Assembly: GCF_036013975.1 (NCBI RefSeq)
Contig: NZ_CP107904.1
Span: forward strand, 434,001-498,000
DNA: 64,000 bases
Reading direction: 5' to 3'
Source: Kitasatospora sp. NBC_00458
GTDB lineage: Bacteria > Actinomycetota > Actinomycetes > Streptomycetales > Streptomycetaceae
In this document: positions 1 to 7,089 of the stretch, one piece after another
How positions within the stretch are numbered: position 1 is the first letter of the stretch
Layout of the letters: the number at the start of each line of letters is the position of its first letter
Notes under the pieces: generated by a model
Seen by the model: only the letters and a program-made list of their open reading frames with translations
Database searches by the model: none
What the model was told of the DNA's origin: nothing
Made by a program: the position numbers and the translations under genes

Positions 1-248
1 TCCCAGAGGCCGGGGCGCTCGTCGAAGGTGAACATCACGCAGCCGGCGCCCCAGACGCCGCCGGCCTCGGCGGCCTGCGGCAGGTGCTCGTCGATGAACG
101 CGGCGTCGCCGTAGCTGACGCCGACGAGGCCCAGGCCTCCGGCCCGGGTGACGGCGGCGGCCAGTCGCCCGCCGGAGACGCCGCCCATCGGCGCGCTGAC
201 GATCGGATGGTCGATTCCCAGCAATTCTGTCAACTTGGTCGAGATCAC
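1..248 (-). CDS. Nitronate monooxygenase / 2-nitropropane dioxygenase family, N-terminal part (gene runs off the window)
   Basis: Reading right to left from a GTG at 248, the frame gives an NMO-type TIM-barrel N-terminus: TELLGIDHPIVSAPMGGVSGG, then an alternating A/G-rich beta-alpha unit (AAAVTRAGGLGLVGVSYGD). The PI-x-APM-GG segment is the FMN-binding start of nitronate monooxygenases, which oxidise toxic alkyl nitronates using FMN. A GGAG lies about 11 bases upstream of the GTG. Only 82 residues are inside the window, so catalytic His and length cannot be checked. It lies downstream of, and on the same strand as, the LysR gene, separated from it by a strong terminator, so it should have its own promoter in 249-540. 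A related TIM-barrel FMN enzyme (enoyl reductase FabK type) is the main alternative. Confidence 0.75.
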   Translation of the reverse strand, partial: MISTKLTELLGIDHPIVSAPMGGVSGGRLAAAVTRAGGLGLVGVSYGDAAFIDEHLPQAAEAGGVWGAGCVMFTFDERPGLW

Positions 249-462
249 GACTTCCCCGGCTCCCAGCTCGAATATCGGAATGACGGAACGATGAACGATG
301 AACGATCGGATTGACGCGGAACCTGCCACCGGGGATTCTTCGGGACGGCGGACCGCGGACGGCTCCCGGGGCTTTTCGACCCCGGGACCGGCCTGGCCGG
401 TTTCGCACTCAAACCATAGTTCGACCGGCGTCTCGGCGACTAAGACAGAAAATGCGTGGAAG

Positions 463-482
463 CCATAGGACCGGACCTATGG
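463..482. promoter_or_regulatory. Inverted repeat upstream of the nitronate monooxygenase gene; possible LysR-type site
   Basis: CCATAGG and CCTATGG form perfect 7-bp arms separated by 6 bp, about 215 bp before the GTG start at 248. The spacing and the ATAGG/CCTAT ends resemble LysR-type operators, and a LysR gene lies next door, but the pairing is inference. Confidence 0.35.
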
Positions 483-541
483 GCGGCACCCGCGGAAGTG
501 ACGCTCCGGGACCGGAGGTGAACTTTCCGTACCCGGGGGGC

Positions 542-589
542 AAAAAAGAATCACCCGGTCCGGGGAAATCATTCTCCGGACCGGGTGAT
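542..589 (-). terminator. Intrinsic terminator after the LysR gene
   Basis: A perfect 14-bp stem (550-563 pairs with 576-589, arms ATCACCCGGTCCGG and its complement) with a 12-nt loop is followed on the minus strand by TTCTTTTTTG. A stem followed by a U-run is rare in this GC-rich DNA and marks a clean stop about 50 bp past the LysR gene. Confidence 0.9.
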
Positions 590-640
590 CGGGTGGGGGT
601 CGAGGCGGATCGCGGACCGCCCCGACCGTGCGGGGAGGTC

Positions 641-1663
641 TCAGGCGAGGTACGGCCAGCCTCTCCGGGCGGCGGCCTGGGCGAGCAGCCGGGCCGCCCG
701 GCCGCCGGCCGGCGCGGTGACCGCCAGCCGTTCACGCGGCGGCGCGCTGGTGGGCAGCGGGCGCCAGTGGAGCTGCGCCTCTCCCTGCACCGCGAGCCTC
801 GGGCGCAGCGCCACCAGGTCGCCGGCGGTCTGCAGGGTGTGCACGAAGAGCGCCTGCTGGTCGTCGACGGGATGCAGTTCGGCCCGCCAGCCGAGCGCGG
901 AGAGCTGGGCCGGGACCGTCTCGGCGTACCCCGGCGCGCACCCCTCGACGTACCAGAGCAGCCGCTGGGTGGCGAGGTCGTCCCAGGTCAGAGTGGGTCG
1001 GGCGGCCAGCTCGTGGTCGGGGCGCATGACCACGCCGAGCGGCTCGTCCCAGACCACCGCGCCGACCAGCCCGGGCGTGGTGACGGGGAGCCGGACGATC
1101 CCGAACGCCAGCTCGCCGTGGTGCAGGAGCTCCGGCTGGTCCGCCGCGCCGACGTGCCGCATGCGCAGCTCGGCGCCGGTCCGGCCGGGCCCGTCGGGGT
1201 GCTCCCCGGCCAGTCCGCTCTGCACCTCGGCAAGGACCTCGGTCGGTACTCCGCCGCAGACCCCGACCGGCCAGACCCGGGGCGTCGGCGCGGCCGCCGC
1301 GATCGCCGACCGGAGCTGTCCGGGAATGGACTGGATTTCCCGCAGGAAAGCCCGGCCGCTCGCCGTCAGCTCGACGCCGCGTGAACTCCGGATGAATAGC
1401 GGTGCACCGACCCTGCTTTCCAGTCTCTTGATCTGCTGGCTGAGGCTCGGCTGGGATATCCGCAGTTCCTGGGCGGCCGCCGAGACGGTTCCCGCCCGGA
1501 CCACGGTGAGGAAATAGCGAAGGTGTCGCATGTCGAAGTCGTCGACGTGCTCGGCGTGGCCCGCCGCGCGCCGGGCGGCAGCCCGCATCGAATCCTCCAG
1601 GGCGTGACCGAATTCCGTTTGGTACAGGGCGGACGATCCGATCCTTTCGTTCAGCACACTCAT
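641..1663 (-). CDS. LysR-family transcriptional regulator, ARE-linked
   Basis: A LysR-type regulator of 340 residues. The winged helix-turn-helix begins at residue 45 (MRHLRYFLTVV) and includes the family signature AAAQELRISQPSLSQQIKRLE; the C-terminal two thirds form the effector domain. The usual LysR length (about 296) would start at the ATG at 1531, but no ribosome binding site precedes it. The ATG at 1663 has GGAGGGG 5 bases upstream, so a 44-residue N-terminal extension seems real. About 100 bp upstream lie a 30-bp perfect palindrome and an autoregulator response element (1764-1791), so a gamma-butyrolactone receptor may control it. The target is unknown; the downstream nitronate monooxygenase is the nearest candidate. 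Confidence 0.9.
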   Translation of the reverse strand: MSVLNERIGSSALYQTEFGHALEDSMRAAARRAAGHAEHVDDFDMRHLRYFLTVVRAGTVSAAAQELRISQPSLSQQIKRLESRVGAPLFIRSSRGVELTASGRAFLREIQSIPGQLRSAIAAAAPTPRVWPVGVCGGVPTEVLAEVQSGLAGEHPDGPGRTGAELRMRHVGAADQPELLHHGELAFGIVRLPVTTPGLVGAVVWDEPLGVVMRPDHELAARPTLTWDDLATQRLLWYVEGCAPGYAETVPAQLSALGWRAELHPVDDQQALFVHTLQTAGDLVALRPRLAVQGEAQLHWRPLPTSAPPRERLAVTAPAGGRAARLLAQAAARRGWPYLA

Positions 1664-1725
1664 GACACCCCTCCGTCACATCGTCTCGGTTCGCGACCCG
1701 CCACCGGTCTGTCCGCCGCCGGGTG

Positions 1726-1755
1726 GTGGCTGTCCCGGACGTCCGGGACAGCCAC
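1726..1755. promoter_or_regulatory. 30-bp perfect palindrome in the leader of the LysR gene
   Basis: GTGGCTGTCCCGGAC at 1726-1740 is followed immediately by its exact reverse complement at 1741-1755, with no spacer. It lies between the response element and the LysR start, so it would be in the 5' leader RNA. It could be a regulator site, or a cruciform or hairpin that ends transcription coming from the TetR gene. Confidence 0.6.
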
Positions 1756-1763
1756 ATCCTCCC

Positions 1764-1791
1764 TGAACATACCTTCGAGAGGGTATGTTCA
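1764..1791. promoter_or_regulatory. Autoregulator response element (ARE), copy 1
   Basis: Arms TGAACATACC and GGTATGTTCA are perfect 10-bp inverted repeats around an 8-bp centre. The pattern ACATACC-TTC...GGTATGT matches the known binding sites of ArpA/ScbR-type gamma-butyrolactone receptors. It lies upstream of the LysR gene and just past the 3' end of the second TetR gene. Confidence 0.85.
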
Positions 1792-1811
1792 GCGGTTCCG
1801 TAACGGAACCC

Positions 1812-2648
1812 TCATACGGCCCGTGGATCCGGGCACAGGCCGCACATCTCCGGGTCCGGGCGCCCGCCGTCCGGGGGCCCGTCCTCCGGGCCCCGGCCGA
1901 CCGCGGTCCGGCCGTGCCCGGCGCCTCCGTACCCGGCGCCTCCGTGCGTGGCCCCCTCGTGCGCGCCCCCTCCGCTGGCGACCGCGTCACCGAGGCCACC
2001 GGGTCCACCGAGGCCACCGGGTCCACCGAGGCCACCGGGTCCGCCGGGGCCGCCGGACCCCACCGCCCCGCCGGCCAGCGACTCCAGCAGCACCCGCCAC
2101 GCCGCCTCGTAGGCGCCGGGGGACCCGCAGGCCCCCGGCGACCCGAACGGCACGTGCGGCGCGCCGTGCATCACGGCCAGGAGGAGCTGGGCGACCAGTT
2201 CGGGCGGCCGGGGGGCCATGCTCCCCTCCCCCTGGGCCCGCCGGATCAGGTCGACCAGCCCGCGCTGCACGTCCTCGAAGATGCCCGGCACCATCTGCGC
2301 CAGGTTCGGGCAGTCGGTGGCCAGCCGCAGCGCGGCCCGCAGCCGGACGTCCTCCTTCAGCCGGTGCGCCAGGTCCAGGACGAGCGATTCCAGGACCGCG
2401 CCGGCCCCCGCGCCGGGGACGTCCCGGGCCAGCCGCATCTCCTCCCAGACCTTGCGGGACTGCAGCAGCAGCGCCCCCGCCAGCACCCGCTTGGAGGCGA
2501 AGTGCCCGTACAGGGCCCCCTTGGTCATCCCGGTCCGCTGCGCCACCGCGTTGAGCGTGGCCCTGCTGTACCCCTGGGCGGAGAACTCCTCGGCGGCGGC
2601 GTCCAGCACCTTCTCCCGCGTTCGCCGTGCTCGCTCCTGTTTGATCAT
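1812..2648 (-). CDS. TetR-family regulator, second ArpA-like (pseudo)receptor
   Basis: A 278-residue TetR protein starting at the ATG at 2648, which has GGGAGG 8 bases upstream; an ATG at 2675 lies inside the ARE and is rejected. The N-terminus QERARRTREKVLDAAA and HTH TKGALYGHFASK (residues 42-53) are close to the ArpA/ScbR autoregulator receptors. The ligand domain ends near residue 195. A glycine/proline-rich tail of about 80 residues follows, built partly from an 18-bp tandem repeat (GGPGGL units). In Streptomyces, second receptors of this type often bind antibiotics or foreign autoregulators rather than the cognate butanolide; whether this one does is inference. Its own promoter carries ARE copy 2, suggesting autorepression or control by the true receptor at 6175-6825. 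Confidence 0.85.
   Translation of the reverse strand: MIKQERARRTREKVLDAAAEEFSAQGYSRATLNAVAQRTGMTKGALYGHFASKRVLAGALLLQSRKVWEEMRLARDVPGAGAGAVLESLVLDLAHRLKEDVRLRAALRLATDCPNLAQMVPGIFEDVQRGLVDLIRRAQGEGSMAPRPPELVAQLLLAVMHGAPHVPFGSPGACGSPGAYEAAWRVLLESLAGGAVGSGGPGGPGGLGGPGGLGGPGGLGDAVASGGGAHEGATHGGAGYGGAGHGRTAVGRGPEDGPPDGGRPDPEMCGLCPDPRAV
1988..2041. repeat. Three tandem 18-bp repeats in the 3' part of the TetR gene
   Basis: The unit CACCGAGGCCACCGGGTC occurs at 1988, 2006 and 2024. It encodes a Gly/Pro/Leu repeat in the C-terminal tail of the regulator. Confidence 0.9.
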
Positions 2649-2669
2649 GCGGGCGCCCTCCCTGTTCAA

Positions 2670-2695
2670 GAACATACCTTCCTAAAGGAATGTTC
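2670..2695. promoter_or_regulatory. Autoregulator response element (ARE), copy 2
   Basis: GAACATACCTTCC pairs imperfectly with AAGGAATGTTC across 26 bp. Its left half GAACATACCTTC is identical to copies 1 and 3. It ends 22 bp before the TetR start codon at 2648, where a receptor would block that promoter. Confidence 0.85.
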
Positions 2696-2732
2696 TCAGG
2701 ACAGGGGGCACGCCCGCCCGGCTGTCCGCACA

Positions 2733-3599
2733 TCAGACGGAAACCGATCGGTGCCCGACCGCGGTGCGGGCCGCCGGACGCTCCGGCAGGCGCGGTCCGC
2801 GACGTCCGTCGAGCACCGGCCAGCCGGCCCGCACGGCCTCCGCGACCAGCCCCGGCGAGCCGTTCACCACCACCGGGCGGCCGACCGACCGCAGCATCGC
2901 GAGGTCGCTCTCGTGGTCGCCGTACGCGAAGCAGTCCGCCGGCCGGACGCCCCGCGCCCGCAGCAGCGCCACCACCGCGTCGGCCTTGGCCCGGCCGATC
3001 ATCGGTCGGTCCACCTCCCCGGTCAGCACTCCCCCGGCCGACACCGTCTGCTCGGCGCAGCACACGCCGTCGGCGCCCAGGTCCTCGGCGACCGCCTCCA
3101 GCAGCGGCCGCAGCGAGCCGGACACCAGCACCACCGCGTGCCCGAGGTCCCGGTGGCGGGCCACCGCGTCGAGGCCCGCCGTGACGAACGCCTCCGCGCC
3201 GCGGCGGTACCCGTCGTACCACCGGCGCGCCGAGGACCGCAGCGCGGCGGCGGGCACACCGGCGAACCGGCGGTAGTACATCCGGTTCAGCTCCTCGCGG
3301 GGGACGCCGGCCGCCATCGCGGCCCGGAGGTCGACGGCGGCGGGCGGAGCCGCCCCGGGCGCCTCGCCCCGCGGCCCGTGCGAAGGCCGGTACGAGGGGT
3401 CGTGCGGGTGGCCGTGCGAAGGCCGGTACGAGGACCCGTACGAGGACCCGTGCGAGGGGCCGTTCGCGTGCGCGTGGGCGTGCGCCGCCCTGGCGGGGTC
3501 CGCCGTCCAGTGGTCCCAGAACGCGAGCATCCCCTTGGCCGCGATCAGCGTCTCGTCGACGTCGAAGAAGGCGATCGGGGCGGGCGCCGGGCCGTTCAC
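2733..3599 (-). CDS. HAD-superfamily (class IB) phosphatase, last gene of the afsA operon
   Basis: A 288-residue HAD hydrolase. Motif I is FDVDETL (Asp13, Asp15), motif II is the serine in VSGS (about 160), the motif III lysine is in GRAKAD (about 205), and motif IV is GDHESD (Asp228, Asp232). This is the SerB/HAD-IB pattern, so it should remove phosphate from a small metabolite. Residues 48-75 are an unusual Ser/His/Pro/Tyr-rich repeat inserted between motif I and the cap. The ATG overlaps the stop of the flavoenzyme gene (ATGA). AfsA makes a phosphorylated butenolide in A-factor-type pathways, and a phosphatase must act on that pathway, so a role in autoregulator dephosphorylation is a good inference. 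Confidence 0.88.
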   Translation of the reverse strand: MNGPAPAPIAFFDVDETLIAAKGMLAFWDHWTADPARAAHAHAHANGPSHGSSYGSSYRPSHGHPHDPSYRPSHGPRGEAPGAAPPAAVDLRAAMAAGVPREELNRMYYRRFAGVPAAALRSSARRWYDGYRRGAEAFVTAGLDAVARHRDLGHAVVLVSGSLRPLLEAVAEDLGADGVCCAEQTVSAGGVLTGEVDRPMIGRAKADAVVALLRARGVRPADCFAYGDHESDLAMLRSVGRPVVVNGSPGLVAEAVRAGWPVLDGRRGPRLPERPAARTAVGHRSVSV

Positions 3600-4762
3600 G
3601 CGGGACCACCCCCCGTACCGAGGACCGCCTCCGCGTAGCCGCGGGCCGCCGCGTCCGGGTCGAGGGTGCGGTGCACCGCCAGCGCCGCCGCGTCCCGCCA
3701 GGCGCGCTGCAGGACCGAGCCCGGCGTCTGCGCCCCGATGCCCGAGGCGAGGAACAGCGCGTCCACCGCCTCCCGGCAGAGCACGGCGGCCGTCGCCGCG
3801 TCACGGCGGTTCTCGGCCACCGCCAGCGCGCCGACCTCCCCCCGGTCGGCGCGGTCGGCCGCCCCGTCGAGCAGCAGTCCGGCCGTGTGGATCCTGGCCG
3901 AGGCCTGCGACAGCACGGTGTGCGCGGCCGGGTGCGGGTTCGCCGCCCGCCGTGCCCCGGCGGTCCACTCCCGCAGCGCCGCCCGGGCGATGCCCGCCAG
4001 CGGAGCGGCGAAGACCAGCGCGGCGACCATCGGGTACGGGACGGTGTGGCAGCGGGCGGCGTCCCGCTGCGGCACGAGCAGGGTGTCCAGCGTGAGCGTG
4101 CGGTGGTCGGGGACGTGGACCGCCTCGGCGGCCACCGAGGTGCTGCCGCTGCCGCGCAGCCCGGCCGAATGCCAGGTGTCCAGCACCGTCAACTCGGCCC
4201 GGGGCACGGCGAAGACCCGGTGCTCGCGGCCGGCGGCGCCCTCGGTCCAGGAGGCGAGCAGGATCCAGTCCGCGTGGTCGGCCCCGCTCGCCGGCCGCCA
4301 CTCGCCGTCGAGCCGCCAGCCGTCGCCCTGCCGCTCGGCCCGGCCCTGGGGCGGGACGACCGCCGCAGAGATCCGGACGTCCGGTCCCCCGGCCCAGAGG
4401 TCGCGCTGCCCCTCCGGCGGGAGGTAGGCGGCCAGCCGGCCGTGCGCGGCGTACAGGGCGGCGCACCAGGCCGCGCCCGCGCAGGACTCGGCCACCGCGG
4501 CGGTCCCGGTCACCAGCGCGCCGAACCCGCCCGCGGTGCCGCCCCACCGGCGGGGCACGAAGTGGCGGGGGAAGCCGGCCAGGGTGATCCCGGCGGCGAC
4601 CTCGTCGGTCAGCCGGCGCAGTTCCTCCGCCCGCGCGGCGTCCCGGCGGGCGGTCTCGGCGAGTGCGCCGACCGCCCGCGCCGTGAGCCCCTCGCTCCGC
4701 GTCCCGCCCCGAACCCCACCCCGCCCGTCGGCCCGGGTGTCGTTCCCGGCCTCGCTCAGCAT
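3596..4762 (-). CDS. Acyl-CoA dehydrogenase-fold flavoprotein (group D monooxygenase type), middle gene of the afsA operon
   Basis: A 388-residue protein with the acyl-CoA-dehydrogenase fold. The middle region AGFPRHFVPRRWGG...AESCAGAAWCAAL and the C-terminus LQRAWRDAAALAVHRTLDP...YAEAVLG resemble the HsaA/ActVA-ORF5 type flavin-dependent hydroxylases more than beta-oxidation dehydrogenases. The first 30 residues are a variable linker. The start overlaps the afsA stop by 7 bases (ATGCTGA), giving tight translational coupling. Avenolide synthesis in Streptomyces avermitilis uses an acyl-CoA oxidase, so a flavoenzyme acting on the acyl chain or ring of a signalling butanolide is plausible here. 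The exact reaction (hydroxylation, dehydrogenation) cannot be read from the sequence. Confidence 0.8.
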   Translation of the reverse strand: MLSEAGNDTRADGRGGVRGGTRSEGLTARAVGALAETARRDAARAEELRRLTDEVAAGITLAGFPRHFVPRRWGGTAGGFGALVTGTAAVAESCAGAAWCAALYAAHGRLAAYLPPEGQRDLWAGGPDVRISAAVVPPQGRAERQGDGWRLDGEWRPASGADHADWILLASWTEGAAGREHRVFAVPRAELTVLDTWHSAGLRGSGSTSVAAEAVHVPDHRTLTLDTLLVPQRDAARCHTVPYPMVAALVFAAPLAGIARAALREWTAGARRAANPHPAAHTVLSQASARIHTAGLLLDGAADRADRGEVGALAVAENRRDAATAAVLCREAVDALFLASGIGAQTPGSVLQRAWRDAAALAVHRTLDPDAAARGYAEAVLGTGGGPA

Positions 4763-5982
4763 GCCGTTCCCTCCGTTCCGTGCGGGCCCGCTCCGTACGG
4801 GCCCGTTCCCTGTCCGCCCACCGCACCCGGTGCCGTTCGCTCCGTTCCCAGGCCCCCGGCCCTGACGGCCCGACCGGCGGACGCCGGATCCGCGACACCC
4901 CGACCGGCGGACGCCGGATCCGCGGCGGCCGTCCGGCGCACCCGGGCGAAGGCGACCGGCCGGCCGTCCTGCACCGCCGTCAGCCGGACCGTCCCGGCCG
5001 GGTCGGCCGGACCGCCCGCGCCGGTCACGCCCGCCGGACCGGTCACACCCGCCGCACCGCCGTCCGCCGGCTCCACGACGATCGCGACCGGCGTCGGGAG
5101 TTCACCGAACGCGGTGAACCCGGTGGCTATCCCCCGGAGTTCGGCGATCGCGTCCGCCGGCCCGAACACGGCCGCGGAGGCCGCGGCCCCGGGTGCCGTG
5201 CCGGTTGCGAACGCGGCGGCGGCCGCCTGCCGGAAGGCCTCCATCAGGACCATCCCGGGCACGTGGTCCACCGGGTGGTCGAACAGCACCGGGTGGTCCT
5301 CGAACGGCCGCAGCCACCAGCGGTCGGGGCGGGCCGGGTCGGCGGCGACCAGCACGTCGCGGTCGGCCGTCTGCCCCACCCGCCGGGGGTCCACCGGCAC
5401 GAACACGTCCGGCGCCGCCTCCGGATCCGCCGCGGCCCCGGCCGACCGCCGCCTGATCAGCTCGTAGCGGTCGGCTTCCAGCACCTCCCAGCGCATCCGG
5501 ACCCGGCCCACCGGCCGGTGTCCGGCCCAGGCCACGCCCTCCATCGCGAACCGCTCGCGGCCCGGTCGGGCCGCGGCGGGCGGGCAGCGCAGGTCGAGGC
5601 CGACGTCGAGGCCGTCCGGACCGGTCGGCGGCAGGGCCTCGTCGAGGTCGACGGCGAGGTCGCTGAGCACGAAGGGGTTCCCGTAGGTGCTGCCGTGGAA
5701 CCGGTGGGCCAGGTGGATCGCGGTCTGCCGCACGGTCTCGGCCAGCATCACCGGGTCGGACGCCGGTCCCCCGCGGCGGCCGAGGTGGTGGTCGCGGAGC
5801 CAGAGCGCGGCGACGGCGAAGCGCTCCTCCTCCAGCCGGACGGCGTCCGTGAGGAGCACCTCGGAGTCGGCGTGCTTGTGGACCGCCTCACGCGGCAGGT
5901 GCCGGTCGAATCGCAGGCCGTTCCAGCCCTCCCGGAGCAGCGGACGGCGCCGTCCGGGCACGACTGATGACAGGACGTTCAT
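4756..5982 (-). CDS. afsA: AfsA-type gamma-butyrolactone (autoregulator) biosynthesis protein
   Basis: AfsA condenses a beta-ketoacyl-ACP with dihydroxyacetone phosphate, the first step of A-factor-like signal synthesis. Two AfsA hotdog repeats are visible: one around residues 30-95 (HKHADSEVLLTD...PVMLAETVRQTAIHLAH) and one around 230-255 (DHPVDHVPGMVLMEAFRQAA). The ATG at 5982 is chosen because GGGGGAGGAAG lies just upstream; the ATG at 6000 is part of that ribosome binding site. At 408 residues it is longer than the usual 300 or so. The excess is a low-complexity Gly/Ala/Thr tail after about residue 350, including a duplicated ADPASAGR unit. It is divergent from the receptor gene with an ARE between them, as in scbA/scbR. 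Confidence 0.93.
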   Translation of the reverse strand: MNVLSSVVPGRRRPLLREGWNGLRFDRHLPREAVHKHADSEVLLTDAVRLEEERFAVAALWLRDHHLGRRGGPASDPVMLAETVRQTAIHLAHRFHGSTYGNPFVLSDLAVDLDEALPPTGPDGLDVGLDLRCPPAAARPGRERFAMEGVAWAGHRPVGRVRMRWEVLEADRYELIRRRSAGAAADPEAAPDVFVPVDPRRVGQTADRDVLVAADPARPDRWWLRPFEDHPVLFDHPVDHVPGMVLMEAFRQAAAAAFATGTAPGAAASAAVFGPADAIAELRGIATGFTAFGELPTPVAIVVEPADGGAAGVTGPAGVTGAGGPADPAGTVRLTAVQDGRPVAFARVRRTAAADPASAGRGVADPASAGRAVRAGGLGTERTAPGAVGGQGTGPYGAGPHGTEGTAC

Positions 5983-6058
5983 GATTTCTTCCTCCCCCAT
6001 GTCGCGGTGACGGCGGCAGGCCCGCTATCTTTCGGTGCCTACCGGAGCGACAGCTCAG

Positions 6059-6081
6059 GAACATACCTTCTGGAAGGTTTA
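6059..6081. promoter_or_regulatory. Autoregulator response element (ARE), copy 3, between afsA and its receptor
   Basis: GAACATACCTTCTGGAAGGTTTACC keeps the full consensus left half (identical to copies 1 and 2) but a degenerate right half (GGTTTACC for GGTATGTTC). It lies 77 bp before the afsA start and 93 bp before the receptor start, so one bound receptor could control both. Confidence 0.8.
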
Positions 6082-6174
6082 CCGTCGAGGCGGAATTTTG
6101 CGCCACTCTGTCCAAATCGCCCCCGCCCTGACGGTCCGGCACCACCGTTGACCCCACCATCAGAGGAGCCGTCC

Positions 6175-6825
6175 ATGCCCGAGCCGCAGACCACGTCCCC
6201 GTTCCCTGTGCGCAGAATCACCACCAGGCGGGGTCCCGACCCCAAGCAGGACCGCGCCGCCCGGACCAAGATGCTGGTTCTGACCGCCGCCGCCGAGCTG
6301 TTCTCGACGCAGGGTTTCCGCCACACCTCGGTCAAGGACGTCGCCGACCGGGTGGAGATGACCAAGGGGGCGGTCTACTTCCACTACCCGACGAAGGAGG
6401 CGCTCGCCGTCGCGGTGGTGGAGCAGCACTACGCGCGGTGGCCGATGCTCCTGGAGGAGGTCACCGCCGAGGGGCGGGGGCCGCTGGAGACCGCCGCACG
6501 GCTGCTGGAGGGCGCGGCGGCGGCGTTCCGGGACGACATCGTGGTCCAGGCGGGCGCCCGGCTGCAGATCGAACGGCCGCAGATAGACGCGGAACTGCCC
6601 ACCCCGTACGTGGACTGGACCGAGCTGCTGACCGCGCTGCTGATCAGCGCCCGGACGGCGGGCGAGCTGCGCGAGGAGGTCTCGCCGAACGCGGCGGCCC
6701 GGTCGCTGGTGGCCGCGTTCTTCGGCACCCAGCACATCTCGGACGTCCTGCACGAGCGGGCGGACGTGGTGGAACGCTGGGCCGAGACCGCCGAGTTGCT
6801 GTTCCGGGCGATCCGCGCCCGGTAG
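6175..6825 (+). CDS. Gamma-butyrolactone receptor, TetR/ArpA family
   Basis: A 216-residue TetR protein, the normal size for ArpA/ScbR receptors. The ATG at 6175 has GAGGAG 8 bases upstream; upstream codons in the same frame overlap the ARE. The N-terminal segment QDRAARTKMLVLTAAAELF and HTH TSVKDVADRVEMTKGAVYFH (residues 51-70) match the receptor family. The ligand-domain segment ARLQIERP...PTPYVDWTELLTALLISA...GEL (about 128-164) contains the conserved tryptophan (W148) that contacts the butanolide in this family. It is divergent from afsA and followed by a terminator hairpin. It should bind the AREs at 6059, 2670 and 1764 and release on binding the signal made by the afsA operon. Confidence 0.92.
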   Translation: MPEPQTTSPFPVRRITTRRGPDPKQDRAARTKMLVLTAAAELFSTQGFRHTSVKDVADRVEMTKGAVYFHYPTKEALAVAVVEQHYARWPMLLEEVTAEGRGPLETAARLLEGAAAAFRDDIVVQAGARLQIERPQIDAELPTPYVDWTELLTALLISARTAGELREEVSPNAAARSLVAAFFGTQHISDVLHERADVVERWAETAELLFRAIRAR

Positions 6826-7001
6826 CGGCGGGAGCCGACGGGATCCGGCGGCCTACCGGCTCCGGCGGGATCGGGCGGGATCCGGGATCCGGCGGCCGGC
6901 GGGCCGGCGGGGCAGCCGGGCGGGCCGCCCGACCGGGCAGCCGGCGGGGCAGCCGGGCGGGTGGACGATCGGGCAGACATCCGGCCGGGCCCGGACATGC
7001 G

Positions 7002-7035
7002 GAAGCGCACCGCGGGCATCGCCGCGGTGCGCTTC
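7002..7035. terminator. Bidirectional terminator hairpin between receptor and MFS genes
   Basis: GAAGCGCACCGCGG (7002-7015) and its exact complement (7022-7035) form a 14-bp stem with a 6-nt loop. It separates two convergent genes. The rest of 6826-7089 is GC-rich with direct GGCAGCCGG repeats and no gene. Confidence 0.8.
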
Positions 7036-7089
7036 GCAAGGGTCCGGACGACCCGCCCGTACGGGGGGACGGTCGGGGCGCCGGACCGG

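Noticed and set aside
2649..2675. Upstream ATG for the second TetR gene at 2675
   Set aside because: It lies inside the ARE palindrome and has no ribosome binding site; ATG 2648 has GGGAGG.
5983..6000. ATG at 6000 as the afsA start
   Set aside because: It is part of the ribosome binding site of the ATG at 5982.
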